A stretch of 64,000 nt of DNA from Codonopsis lanceolata (Eukaryota; Streptophyta; Magnoliopsida; Asterales; Campanulaceae). Location of the stretch: assembly GCA_013146195.2 (NCBI GenBank), contig CM028379.1, positions 91,927,401 through 91,991,400 on the forward strand. The letters are read 5' to 3'. The translations under genes were made by a program, and so were the position numbers. A model generated the notes under the pieces. That model made no database searches. It was given only the letters and a program-made list of their open reading frames with translations, and was not told where the DNA came from. Below, piece after piece: positions 13,101 to 23,155 of this stretch. The first letter of the stretch is position 1. Each line of letters begins with the position of its first letter.

Positions 13101-13327
13101 GGCTACGGGTATTGCTACATTATCACACAATGAGCCAAGTGGGCGTGGGTGCTGTGGTGGGATCCATTTTCTCGATTTTGTGGGTTTGGGTATGGAAAGC
13201 ATTTGTTCTGAAGGCATTTATCTCTTTTCTGTGGGTTCGAATCATTGTTGTTCTTGGAGCTTCTGGTTTTGTTGTGGGCTTTCTTTTACACGTATTTCAG
13301 CATTGGTTGAACGACAACGAAGACTGA
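7112..13327 (+). CDS. LPPE: Lipid phosphate phosphatase epsilon, chloroplastic
   Basis: Four exons: 7112-7432, 11380-11605, 12006-12079 and 13097-13327, joining in frame to 283 residues, close to the family's usual length. The family dephosphorylates phosphatidic acid to diacylglycerol in the plastid envelope, feeding galactolipid synthesis. The first 60 or so residues are rich in Ser, Pro and basic residues, as in a transit peptide. PAP2 motifs: K146-x6-R153-P154 (KQTLKQERP); GMPSSHA with PSSH at 165-168; and R211-x5-H217, where the usual Asp four residues later is Gln221, as I recall for plant epsilon forms. Hydrophobic membrane segments fill residues 110-270. Intron 1 is long (3.9 kb) and full of repeats. 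The first donor (GTTGGT) is weak but is the only one that keeps RLSKWLV in frame. A decayed copy lies at 15294-15606. Confidence 0.92.
7719..7837. mobile_element. Short MITE with GTGCTNGTTTGGT ends, in LPPE intron 1
   Basis: A 119-bp unit with terminal inverted repeats GTGCTAGTTTGGTA and (reverse complement of the right end) GTGCTCGTTTGGTA. It is flanked by TCA on both sides. A second copy with the same ends and the shared internal motif GGAAAGGAATCA lies at 36428-36548. Confidence 0.7.
9588..9850. repeat. Uninterrupted copy of the dispersed repeat, in LPPE intron 1
   Basis: Matches 670-780 joined to 5759-5935: GGAATACACTTGGGCCTCAT at about 9664-9683, then CGGGGGCTAAGTTACGAG at 9766-9783 and GGTGTTAGGC. 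Because it has a single ACTTG and no LTR, it shows the empty site for the solo LTR at 781-5758. A possible LTR-like end (GGGGTGTCTATAACA) lies near 10766-10780, so the repeat may extend to there. Confidence 0.6.
11195..11292. mobile_element. Right end of a Stowaway-like MITE, in LPPE intron 1
   Basis: Ends in ACTCTTTGAGCAGAATGGAGGGAG, the CTCCCTCCGTT-type terminus seen at several places in this window. The matching left end is not clear. The block lies just before LPPE exon 2 and is absent from the duplicated LPPE pseudogene, which has a deletion there. Confidence 0.45.
12162..12564. repeat. Tandem duplication plus Stowaway-like MITE, in LPPE intron 3
   Basis: AAGGAAATCAAACC-CATAAC occurs twice about 110 bases apart, each followed by a stretch with CACTTTCTGT-TTGGA-TTTCATT. 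The second copy leads into a MITE-like block (CCTCCTCCGTTCTGC near 12328, ending AAAACGGATGTA near 12562). No coding content. Confidence 0.5.
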
Positions 13328-13556
13328 CCTTTGTACATTTACACAAAAAAAAAAAGAGAGAGAGAGGCTATCATGATCATGACAAGAAAGGACTCTTGTA
13401 TCTTGGACAGAGAATAATACTGCAGAGTACATGTTTCCTCGATGTTTCTTCTTCTTCCTGTCGAAGTCAAGAAATTACTTTGCTTATCAAATTCACAAAA
13501 AAATAAAAAATTTATTTGGTCGTTTGAGCTCTTCAAATTCAGTCTAAAATCACAAT

Positions 13557-13697
13557 TTCATAACTTTGCAAACGTAGCATAGCAGAGCTTTTGCTAGTGT
13601 TCAGCATTACGAGGAACAGCTTGAAACCAATTCCCAAATTACTGTATCTATTTTCAAAATAGCAGAAACCCAGTTCTCCACCTTAATCCAAAAAGGC
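13557..13697 (-). pseudogene. Remnant of the 3' end of a duplicate PPR gene
   Basis: On the minus strand it encodes WIKVENWVSAI, matching WIKVKDQVSAF near the C-terminus of the intact PPR gene at 16064-18169. It also keeps the last codons (AEH then TAG) and some 3' flanking similarity (TTTTGCTAGTGYTCAGCAT). Only the last 40 or so codons survive and they carry indels. It lies tail-to-tail with LPPE, just as the intact PPR lies tail-to-tail with the LPPE pseudogene, so it marks a tandem duplication of the pair. Confidence 0.8.
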
Positions 13698-13807
13698 AAA
13701 AACACTTTCAAACACCCTTGGACCTTAAAGATGGTGGTCATTCGGCTGGGTTTGTGGGATCTTTCTTTTTTATCACAATTAAGAATGGCGTCCTAGACAA
13801 TTAACTC

Positions 13808-14590
13808 AGAGCATGTACAATTGCTCCCCCAAGCTAATCATTAAAAATAAAAATAAAAACATCTTTAAGCTACTCTAAGTTATCCAACAAAAAAACTTCT
13901 TCTAGCGGTGGCGTAGATGAGGGTTGATTATCTCGATTTTTAGAATTTTTGCATTTTCAAGAAAACAAACGTGAACCCATTGATTAGGTAATTAATGGTA
14001 AAAATAATATTAACAATTAAAATTGTACAATAATATTACTAATGATAATAACAACAATAATAATAAGAACTTATTCAATGCTAATATGAAGTAAATGAGA
14101 ATAATAACAAAACAATTAGCAATAATGACAATATTATTAATAGCTAATTATAATTATAATAATAGTAATATTCATAATTAACTACTAAATAAAATATTAG
14201 TACTAAATATAGTTTTAAAAAATCTTGAAATAACTAAATATAGTTAATTGAAAATACCACATTTTGGGAGGGAGAGAAAGAAAATGAAGGATAATTCAAA
14301 AAAAAAAAATCAAGTTGATATCCAAATTTAACAAACTAAGTCTCTATTTATAGATAAAAATGGGTATGTATTTTTTTAAAAAATAATAATAATAATTTTT
14401 GAGGTAAAAAATAGGCCAAAACGGGATAAAAAGAAAAAATCTACAGGACCACTCAAATGGCGCCACGTGGAAAGGCAAGGGATGGATTGTCAGCCACTTT
14501 CATTTTCTGCTTTCAATTGGTGAAGTTCAAACATCATCGTTTTAGCCTTATTTTTTGCAATACTACGGCGTTTTAGTAATTTTTAAAATC
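13808..14590. mobile_element. Fragment related to the 5' noncoding part of the PIF/Harbinger element
   Basis: Shares with about 60370-60900 the run of AAT/AAC-rich sequence, a GAGAGAAAGAAAATG-like tract, and TCTCTATTTATAGATAAAAATG (14341-14362; compare 60813-60834) followed by an A/T-rich run. It starts near GAGCATGTACAATTGCTC. It looks like a non-autonomous derivative or truncated end of the same family. Edges are approximate. Confidence 0.5.
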
Positions 14591-15229
14591 AATGCTCCTA
14601 TTGGATTCCGAAGCATTAAAAGCTACTGAACCCATCAATTTCTTATCTTGGATTCCGGTTGCTCCTGAAAATTTGCCCGTTGTTTTGCAAAATCTCCACA
14701 ATGATACTGCTGGCTCCTTCATTGTAGTTGTCTTAGAAGGAAACGAGACTCATAATTTGGGACATCACAAAATGAAATAAGGGACAATTATTTTAGGGGG
14801 TGGGGGGGGGGGGAAGTAAATGATTAGAAAATAATAACAAAATGGAAATACCATAGGCCTAACTGCCCTTGTAGTGCAGAGTCCTCCAAAGCACTTGGCC
14901 CATATTAGTCTTCGATCTAGCTGAGGGTTTGCTTGGTACAAAAATTTGCACATTGTTATTTCCTCGGGTTTCTCTACTTTATATGCAAGGAGTGAAGGAC
15001 CTTTGATGGTAAATAAGAGAAAGAACATTGCTTTGGTTACCCAAATGCTTACCAAGTAAATGTCATTAGCATGTCACTTAGTTGTTTTGCCTACACATTG
15101 ACGCGGCGCTTGCATGGATCCTAGAGAATGCAACCAATTACATTATGTATTGGCGCAATGCAGTATGGAATTGTGAGTGACTGATGATAAGTGAAGAATG
15201 AGTTTGAGGCGGCATTGCCAGCACACTAC

Positions 15230-15606
15230 TGAATAATGAATATAGACTCTATCTGTATATTTACTTTTGTTTCATCATTTTATTTGATCAGATAGCAAGT
15301 GGCTTATGACTGCAGTTTTTGGCTGAAGGATCATGGCTTGCTATGGCCTGTATTTTGAATGTTTTGCTCTTAAGTCACAACTAGTGTGAAACAGATGCTA
15401 AAACAGGAGCCACCTGCTTCTGCATCGAGTACGGGCCCTGGGATGCCATTGCCATCTTCACATGCACAATCCATCTTCTGGAGCTTGGTTTCAGAATCAT
15501 TTTGTCAAATTAAAATATTTTCTTTTTATCATAGTGGAGGAATGGCTAGGGTTGAATTCATCTACAACTATTTTTAACATGACAATGTTTATCCTGTTGT
15601 ATAGTA
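15230..15606 (+). pseudogene. Lipid phosphate phosphatase epsilon pseudogene (exons 2-3)
   Basis: From 15294, SKWL then a stop, followed by KQMLKQEPPASAS (compare KQTLKQERPTSAL) and SSHAQSIF, and, after a deletion, GGMARVEFIYNYF corresponding to exon 3. Several frameshifts and stops are present and the catalytic Arg of KX6RP is Pro. Sequence left of it (AATATAGACTCT) and the join CTTGGTTTCAGARTCAT match intron 1 and intron 2 of the intact gene. It is therefore a genomic duplicate and not a processed retrocopy. Intron-1-like similarity may reach back to about 14925. No exon 1 or exon 4 was found. Confidence 0.88.
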
Positions 15607-16063
15607 ACAATGTTTTGTACCAAAAGCTCATCAAACTTTCGCCAAGCACTTCATAAACTATTCCTTAATTAGACTATACATGAAAAATTAAAACACCTCT
15701 GCTGAATTCAACAAAATGAATGTCATTTTGGCTCATGAGCGACTGTAACTTGCTTGGGGGAACTCAACACAGTGCCTTTTGCAAACCAGGGTGAGTAAGC
15801 CACAGGAAAGCATGGCATCTCATCTGATAATCTTGTGGGTGCCCTCCTCTGCTCCACCAGTAATTGTCTTACAATCACCGTACCAGAACAATGTTTCCTT
15901 CAGTAACTCAAATTGTTGGTTCTAATCTTCTATGAAGATCCTCTAGTCACCTTATCAAATTCAGCCGATGATCAAATTCTTGATGCTTTTAGCTCTTGAA
16001 TTTCACCATTCAATGAAAATCTCGACTTCGCAACTACCAAACAAAGCAGTGGCCTAACTTTTG

Positions 16064-18169
16064 CTAGTGCTCAGCATAATGAGGAATATCAATTTCTGCC
16101 TTTGAAGCCACTAGCTCCAGTATACTGTATATATCCTCGGACTGTGGGTGTGACCGGTCTCCTGCCACAAAAGCAGAAACCTGATCCTTGACCTTGATCC
16201 AAGACCATCCAGGTTCCTTCATAATACCCTTCGATCTCATCAGCTTCCTAACCGCCGCTGATTCCCTCCACCACCTTTTAGCAGAATAAACGTTAGCTAG
16301 GGTAATGTGGGTTGTTGAACAGTTCGGATTCAACTCAAGAATCTTCTTTGCAGCGCGTATTCCACGGTCAACGTCACCACGTATGCTACAAGCTCTCAGC
16401 AGAATTGACCAAACAACATCATCACGGTGGAAAGGCGTATCTTCTATCATGTTCTCTGCCTCACTCATCCGTCCAGCTCGGCAGAGGAGATCAATCATAC
16501 AACCATAATGTTCTTTAGATAACTTAACCCCATACTCAATCTGCATTAAATTGAAATAGTGAAACCCCAACTCAACTTTTCCAGCATGGCTACAAGCACT
16601 AAGAACTCCAATGAGGGTCACAGCGTCAGGTCTCAAATTAATCTTAAGCATCTTCTCAAACAGATCTATTGCATCCTGACTGAATCCATGTTCTGCATAT
16701 CCATTAATCATGGCTGTCCATGACACAATATCATCATTTTCAGCTTCGTTAAATACCTTTGTAGCTTCTTCTATGCTCCCACATTTGGAATACATATTGA
16801 TCAAACCACTTCGTACCATTGCTTTATGATCTAAGCCAATAGACAGGACATGAGCGTGAAGTTGCTTTCCTTGCTCCAGAATTGCCATACTTCCACACAC
16901 ACTAAACACACTACCAAAAGCAAACTCGGTTGGTTTTGGGCCTTCCCTTCTCATCAAAGAAAGAAACTGAAAAGCTTCCTCACCGCAACCTCCTTGAGCA
17001 TGCCCTGCAATAATAGTGCTCCACCCAACAATGTCTCTTTTGGTCATTTCAAGAAAAAACTTTGAGGCCAAACCTAAATGGTTGCATCTCGAGTACATGG
17101 TCACAATCGAATTAGCCACCGAAAGGGAGCTCATAAATCCTAAACATAAAATGTGAGCATGCAGTTGTACACCCAAATCAATCATTGCACTTTTTCCGCA
17201 GGCAGTAATGACTGCTGCAAAAGTATATGCATTAGGACACACTTCAGATGCGCGCATCTGCAAGTACATTTGAATTGCTCGCTCTGCTTTACCCCGGTGA
17301 ACATACATTGTAATTAGTGATGTCCAAGAAACAACATCTTGTATGCTCATTTTTTCAAACAAGCACAACCCATATTCTATTTTACCACATTTATTATACA
17401 TTGTAACAAGAGTATTAGCCACAAAGGAGGTCCTATCAAACCCTTTCTTCAAGGCTTGTGCATGAATTTCCCTACCATGATTCAATAAACCAGCATCAGC
17501 ACAAGCCTTCAGCGCAATTGCAAATGTGTACCCATCATATTGTACGTGATCCCTCAACATATCAGCAAAGTACATTAACCCGTCCTTACCATAACCAGCA
17601 CGCACAAGCCCCGTTATAATGGCAGTCCAAGAAACTACATTTCTTATTAGCATCTCGTCAAATAATCTACAGCCCTCAACAAGTTTACTAGTTTTCGCAT
17701 ACATGTCCACAAGGGCACTCCCAACAAAAACAGAATTCACAAAACCAGTTTTTACGCAATACCCATGTATTGACTCCCCATGTTGTACATTTGAAGTAAG
17801 ACCACATGCCTTGAGTGCTAGACTAAGTATGAAGGGGTCCATCCCGACAGTGGGATCAACCCACATAGTTAAAAACAAAGATAACGCTTCCAATGAATTG
17901 GAGGCATTGATATAGCCGGCAATCACGGTGGTCCAAGATACCCCATCTCTATGAGGCAATTTCTCAAACAGTTGACGGGCCTCATTCAAACGACCGGTTT
18001 TGACCAACTCCTTCAGTTGAGAGTTGACTTCAAAGGTGTTCAAGTGATTGACATCATGGGTTAACTGGTGTTTGGGGGTTTGAAGCGAGAGAAAATCTCT
18101 GGATTCAGCATATGCAATGCATGAGGTTGTATATAGTTTCCTGATACAAGGCCTGATTAATAAAGCCAT
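16064..18169 (-). CDS. Pentatricopeptide repeat protein, PLS class, E-type C-terminus
   Basis: One intronless frame of 701 residues, typical of plant PPR genes. These are organelle RNA-binding proteins acting in C-to-U editing or RNA processing. The N-terminus (MALLIRPCIRKLYTTSCIAY) is basic, Ser/Thr-rich and has no acidic residues, as in a mitochondrial or plastid presequence. PPR motifs run from about residue 49 to 580: for example GRLNEARQLFEKLPHRDGVS, NVVSWTAIITGLVRAGYGKD and DDIVSWTAMINGYAEHGFSQ. The end has the E motif region (VVWSILLRACSIRGDVD, then GWSWIKVKDQVSAFVAGDRS) and stops at HYAEH without a DYW deaminase domain. An editing role would therefore need a partner supplying DYW. The target RNA cannot be told. 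It is convergent with the LPPE pseudogene. Confidence 0.93.
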   Translation of the reverse strand: MALLIRPCIRKLYTTSCIAYAESRDFLSLQTPKHQLTHDVNHLNTFEVNSQLKELVKTGRLNEARQLFEKLPHRDGVSWTTVIAGYINASNSLEALSLFLTMWVDPTVGMDPFILSLALKACGLTSNVQHGESIHGYCVKTGFVNSVFVGSALVDMYAKTSKLVEGCRLFDEMLIRNVVSWTAIITGLVRAGYGKDGLMYFADMLRDHVQYDGYTFAIALKACADAGLLNHGREIHAQALKKGFDRTSFVANTLVTMYNKCGKIEYGLCLFEKMSIQDVVSWTSLITMYVHRGKAERAIQMYLQMRASEVCPNAYTFAAVITACGKSAMIDLGVQLHAHILCLGFMSSLSVANSIVTMYSRCNHLGLASKFFLEMTKRDIVGWSTIIAGHAQGGCGEEAFQFLSLMRREGPKPTEFAFGSVFSVCGSMAILEQGKQLHAHVLSIGLDHKAMVRSGLINMYSKCGSIEEATKVFNEAENDDIVSWTAMINGYAEHGFSQDAIDLFEKMLKINLRPDAVTLIGVLSACSHAGKVELGFHYFNLMQIEYGVKLSKEHYGCMIDLLCRAGRMSEAENMIEDTPFHRDDVVWSILLRACSIRGDVDRGIRAAKKILELNPNCSTTHITLANVYSAKRWWRESAAVRKLMRSKGIMKEPGWSWIKVKDQVSAFVAGDRSHPQSEDIYSILELVASKAEIDIPHYAEH

Positions 18170-20275
18170 GTATTGTCAGCTTTGCAGCCATACAAATATT
18201 TCACATTTCATTCGATCTGATCTGATGGCAAACTTTTAGGGGTAAGACCCAGACGGCATCAACTTCTAACAGAAGTCTGTCTGCTCGTAATTCAAATAAT
18301 CGTGGTTCGAATGCTGAACCTAATGCTTTGTTAAGGTTGTACGTCATGCATGCATAGTTGTACTCTTCCTTTCCTCCTCTCGTAGGAATAATGACGCTAT
18401 AGCAAAGATAAAGTACCGGATATGATCATTGATCGATTACACAACCCTTGGATAAGTGTCTGCGCTCGCCCTTAATACCAAATGAGTGATATTATTAATT
18501 ACCATTATACGTGCCCATAACATAGGAACGGTATCGGTACGAGATCAATTCAATAAATAGTCGTGATAAACAAAACTCGTAACTGATGGGGTAATTCAAA
18601 CAAAACCCACAACTGAAGGTTTTATTTGTAATTATAAAGGAGTAATTCAAACATAACGCATAACTGAGGGATTCATTTGTAATTCACATACTTACGAATC
18701 AATATGTGTCATCAGTTGTGTTTAGCACAATTCGATAAGGGTCACTAATTAAACCCTAAGCTCTATTATAATATAGATTGTATTATTAATAGACAAATGA
18801 TATCATGAACCCGATCTTATGATATTTTTAAGATGGTATTAGAGTTAAGTTGGTAATGATTTAAGATATCAATGATAAATTTGATTTGATGGTGTAAATA
18901 TCTTAATAAATTTAATTTGAGGACATTCACACTATTAAAGCTCATAGAAATACCATAAATTCAGACTTGTAAAATCATACATTTCCTTATCTTAGTACAC
19001 AATACACTCTACAAACATGTCCCAAGTCCAAGAGGATTAATTTACGTGTCCAATTTATGATGAGAATAGATGTTGTGAACATAATGACTCGATTACCCTA
19101 GTAACAGACCAAGTCTTCCAAGGATTTGGTGTAAATGCGTAATACGAGTGCATCGTGGATATAGGTAATGCGATCGCATTCAATGGCAATGCGACCACAT
19201 CACAAAGGAGAAATCCAAAGGGAGTTTTTGGAGAGCGGCCGTATTCAGGAGTAAAATGCGACCGCACCCAATGACAATGTCACATTGCATAAAGCAATGC
19301 GGCCGTATCGATGCGACTTATCTATTTTTAGGTTTCTCTGTTTTAGCAGTTTAGAGTTTGGTATTGTATTCCTAAATATAATTGTAACCCTAGAGCGTGT
19401 TTAAGCTTGGCGAAATAAAATTTCGATTGTTCATTGGTCATAATCTCTCTTTCTATTATCTTTGATTGATGTTGGATTACTCTGTTAATTGTTTGCAAAG
19501 TCTTCCGTTGTGCGCAACACTAAAAATTTTGATTAAAACTTTAAAGCGTGTGCAAGATAAGGTTGTAATAAGCTGAAGGAGGTCCATCTAGTATTCCGCA
19601 AAATTAGAATGTCATAAAATTCATTTAGTAAGTCTCCTAGACGGTCTTTAAGGATCATAATTCGTAAGACGAAGTCGCACCCTCTCACATCTCAACATAC
19701 CAATAAGCCCTGGGTCGGATAAAAAGAATCTTTCTTACAAAAAATAACGATATAAAACCATCTTACCTAAGTTTTTGTTAAATTCATTTGAGATTTGCTT
19801 GTAGAATTAACCAGTCAAGCTTCTGTTCGATTTTTCGAGTGACATTTTATACCTTAAAGCTGAATTATCAATAATCGAATTGTAATTACCAAATCAATAC
19901 TGAGCTTCACGCAGGTTGAGCCATGCATACTTTTTGCTGCAAAAATATGCATCATGGAAGATTGAACAAATACAAAAACTAAATAAATAAAATTTGAAAA
20001 GTTAAAACATACATTCATTTGTAACATTGCAAGAACATTATAAATTAAAGCAAGAAACTGATAAAATACTACAGCCTAATTAAGCTACCCTCCTGGATGA
20101 ACCTTCATCTCTAAGAAAGCAGCCATGCATTAATAAGACATACAGCAGAGTAAACCAGTTTCGGTACACCAAATCAAAGCATTTAAATAAACTTTGACGG
20201 CGTCTGAGATGGAAACAGATTCTAGATCAAAAGGTTTCAACTTTAACCGTACTTATTTAATGTAAAACTACCGCA
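18170..20275. other. Intergenic, no gene seen
   Basis: About 2.1 kb between the PPR 5' end and the mannanase 3' end. It holds a loose repeat of AATTCAAACAWAAC-CAYAACTGA around 18580-18690, a MITE-like unit at 19630-19773 and AT-rich filler. GGTTCGAATGC at 18304-18314 resembles a tRNA or SINE B box but lacks a supporting cloverleaf. The PPR promoter should lie in the first few hundred bases; no clear TATA box. Confidence 0.5.
19630..19773. mobile_element. Small MITE-like element, copy 1
   Basis: Left end AGTCTCCTAGACGGTCTTTA and right end TAAAACCATCTTACCTAAG are roughly inverted. The interior shares TCTCACA-CTCAAC and GGATAAAAA-GA-TC-TCTTACAAAAAAT with the copy at 25268-25410. A short hairpin with GTAAGAC arms sits at its left side. 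Confidence 0.5.
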
Positions 20276-22647
20276 TCAATTAGGGTCCGATAGGTTTGGG
20301 GCCTCTGTTTCTGGCCAACCACTGATTCTTCCTCGCAGCCTTTGCCCTTTCCACCTCTGAATATTTCTCATCCTTGCAAATATTTTCCGAATTTGATGAA
20401 GCTTGTGAGACTGTTGACCTATAATGTTAGCCGTTGAGGGACTCTGGCTGAGAACAACGTCATAACCATCTCGAAACGAGTCCATGCCTTCAGTTAGAAG
20501 CTGCCAGAATAACCCACCAGCAGCTGCACCACCGCGTTTGGCTGATGCGTATATGTTGAGGTAGACTGTGTTGAACAAAAGGTCCCTCTGGTAAGGGCTG
20601 AAGTTAGGATCCTTCCACGATTTACCGAATTCCGTGATGAGCAATGGTTTTTTGAGAACGTATTGAGCATCATGAATGTGAGTGTTAAGCCAATTGTTCA
20701 AAAAAGAGAGCTGGTTTTGATCATTTGAAGTGGATAGCCTGGTTCAGGAAACATATTAAAGGCAGACTTAGTAGGATATCGAGGCACAAAGCATGCACTG
20801 TTTTTATTACCAAATCATTCGGTATGAAAACAGAATGTATATATAGCATTTTTCTACAGAAAAATTTACCATTGATCAGGATAGGAGTGGACAGTAGCAA
20901 AGTCGATGCCAGGAATGCGATTGTTGGAAATGAAATCAGTTCCAATATCAAAACCAGGATTGAGCTTCTTTCTCTGAGAGGTGGTTTGGCCATAAAAACC
21001 TTCTAAGCCTGCCTCCAGCATGTGATTTCTGTCTATAGACTTCACATGAGAGGCCATTTCCATTATCCAGGCCTGCACTCAGTCAGTCAGTCAAGAAAAT
21101 TAGCATTCCTGGTTTAGTCATAAATGACATAATATGGACAATAGTAGATAGCCAATTTTGGGGGAGTAGGGTTCTTGGGTGAATAAGAAGATGAATGAAA
21201 ATTGAAAACCGCTCAATGCCTGCACCAATAACTAATGAAGGTACATTATTGTGTTTGATATGGTAGGCTATGCAATGCAATTCCCGAGAATTTTTACCAA
21301 AATTAAATGGTTTTTTTTTCTTTTCTTAAAAGATCTTGAGAATAGATAGATAAGAGTACTTTCAAGGGGGAGAGTGACATTTTATCATTGGCTTCTTCAC
21401 GCATGGGCTAGACAAAGGTGCTACTTCGCTAAGAGCTAAAATTCTTTGACGAGGAAGTACTAAGACCTCAGCCATGTCATTTTCTTCAGATGTCCTTAAT
21501 CGAGTTCAAAAACTAAGAAAATTCAATTTTAAGTCTTTAAGTTGAGTTAAATATACCAATTAACTAAAATGTGATAGCTATTTATGGTCATAATAAAACT
21601 TAACCTTCTTCGAGTATTAAGTTACTAAAACATATAAGTGGTTAATTAGAGCGCTCGAAATAACTTGTCAGGTCAAGCATCATAGACTAAATTTTAGTAG
21701 CTTGGCAGTAGTTAATATAATGTTGAGAAAAAGGAACCATTCATTAAGAAAATGAGTAAAAGGAAACCTGAATAGTCCTCCCTGATGAATCAGATGTGCA
21801 TCTGGGCTCGTTCATTAGCTCCCAGGCCATGATTGTTGGATCATTCTTGTAAACAACTCCAGTAATTGTATTATATCTGTTTAGAACAGTCTACAAACAG
21901 ATACAAATCAAATCAAATTTAACTCCAACCTTATGAATCAAGAAACACAGATCCCATTGGTCCAAAACATTTTTACCTTAACATGATTCTTGTAAAACCC
22001 CTTAACAACAGGGTTTCTAAAGAAATCATCATCAGAGGTCAAATACTGCCCTTGACTTCTAGCCCAATTCACATACTGCTTCTTTCCCCCAAAGCTCTCA
22101 TAGTTGTTTACTAAACTCAACACAAGCTTTATCCCATATCTTCTTGCTTCAGCCACAACAAAATCCAACCCCTTTTAACCAAAATACATGTCATAGTCAA
22201 TCAATTTGAAATAATTAGACTTGTATTGGACCGAACCGAATGATGAAAAAGGATTCATGTAGCCAAGACCCCAAGTAATTAGGATAAAGGCCAGTTGAGT
22301 TGAGGAGTTACCTTGAAGGCTTGTTCATTGTAAGAGCCAGGAGAGTATTGTAGAGCTCTGTAGCCACCATCATTGAAAGCCCACGTTCTTGCAACAGTTA
22401 GGCTATGGCTTGAGGCCTCTTGAAAGACAGCTGAAACTTTGGACCTCTGAGATGGGTCTGAAGCAAAATACATCAACCAGTAAGCATTGAAGCCATTGGC
22501 ATAGTATGGATCGCCATTTAACATGAAATGTATTCCTCTTGTTGTGATGAATCCATTCCCTATCCCTCCGGCTGCTGCAACTTGGACCAGTAAATTCTGT
22601 TTTTGGAGCAAAAGAAGAACAAAAAGTGCCAATGCCCAATGTTTCAT
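20276..22647 (-). CDS. MAN7: Mannan endo-1,4-beta-mannosidase (GH5), secreted
   Basis: Five exons: 22647-22312, 22171-21977, 21890-21768, 21072-20870 and 20738-20276, giving 439 residues, normal for plant enzymes. It cuts the beta-1,4-mannan backbone of cell-wall mannans and galactomannans in the apoplast. A signal peptide covers about residues 1-26 (MKHWALALFVLLLLQKQNLL). GH5 landmarks: GFNAYWL, ARTWAFNDGG, WELMNEPR with acid/base Glu205, HSYPDQW, and LLITEFGKS with nucleophile Glu322. Both catalytic residues are present and all joins keep frame. The C-terminal 60 residues after QSPST are basic and not part of the barrel. The symbol rests on similarity and on the neighbourhood (LPPE and an Era-like GTPase, as around Arabidopsis MAN7); another family number is possible. 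Confidence 0.93.
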
Positions 22648-22712
22648 CTCTCTCTAGTCTCTAGGAATGGTGGGAGGAATTTTTAGGAAAATACAGAGAG
22701 GAGAAGGAGGAG

Positions 22713-22719
22713 TTATAAA
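22713..22719 (-). promoter_or_regulatory. Possible TATA box of the mannanase gene
   Basis: TTTATAA on the minus strand lies about 66-72 bases upstream of the ATG, inside a C/T-rich stretch, a plausible place for a core promoter with a short leader. No transcript evidence. Confidence 0.4.
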
Positions 22720-23155
22720 GGGTAAAGTAGCAATAGACTGTTTGAACAGTTTGTCCTTGGGTTTGGAAATGGAAACTGCGTTATTCTAACATAACTTACG
22801 TTAATCAACCATAAACCTCAGTGTATCAAACTGCTAAGTTATGACCCCACAGCCCACAGCCCACAGGGGACCTAATCTTACTCTAACTGCTAAATAAAGA
22901 ATAAGCAGCTGATGAAAGGAGTGTTCTATGAGGTTAAATATTGATTGTAACTTGTAATGTCCCAATCAAAGAGAAAAGGAAAAAGAACGTGTCTTTCGTT
23001 GTTATATTCAACAATGGTAAAAGGAAAGTGATCAAAGTTGATTGGAATGTCTAATAAATTGAGGTGTGAATCACAAGAGTTGTGCTTAGGATTAGGCCTA
23101 ATTTTATATATATTAATTCCTTTGCACTTTAATAGCAAAACATGACTTCCAAATA

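Noticed and set aside
14592..14780. 62-codon ORF starting MLLLDSEALKATEPINFLSW
   Set aside because: No family recognised, no splice partners, and it lies next to a Harbinger-derived fragment. It could be a captured gene piece, but nothing supports it.
15230..15606. LPPE pseudogene as a processed retrocopy
   Set aside because: It keeps sequence from introns 1 and 2 of the source gene and has no poly-A tail, so it is a genomic duplicate.
18240..18340. Possible tRNA or SINE because of GGTTCGAATGC (18304-18314)
   Set aside because: No acceptor stem, D arm or anticodon arm can be paired around it and no A box at the right distance; one B-box-like match is not enough.
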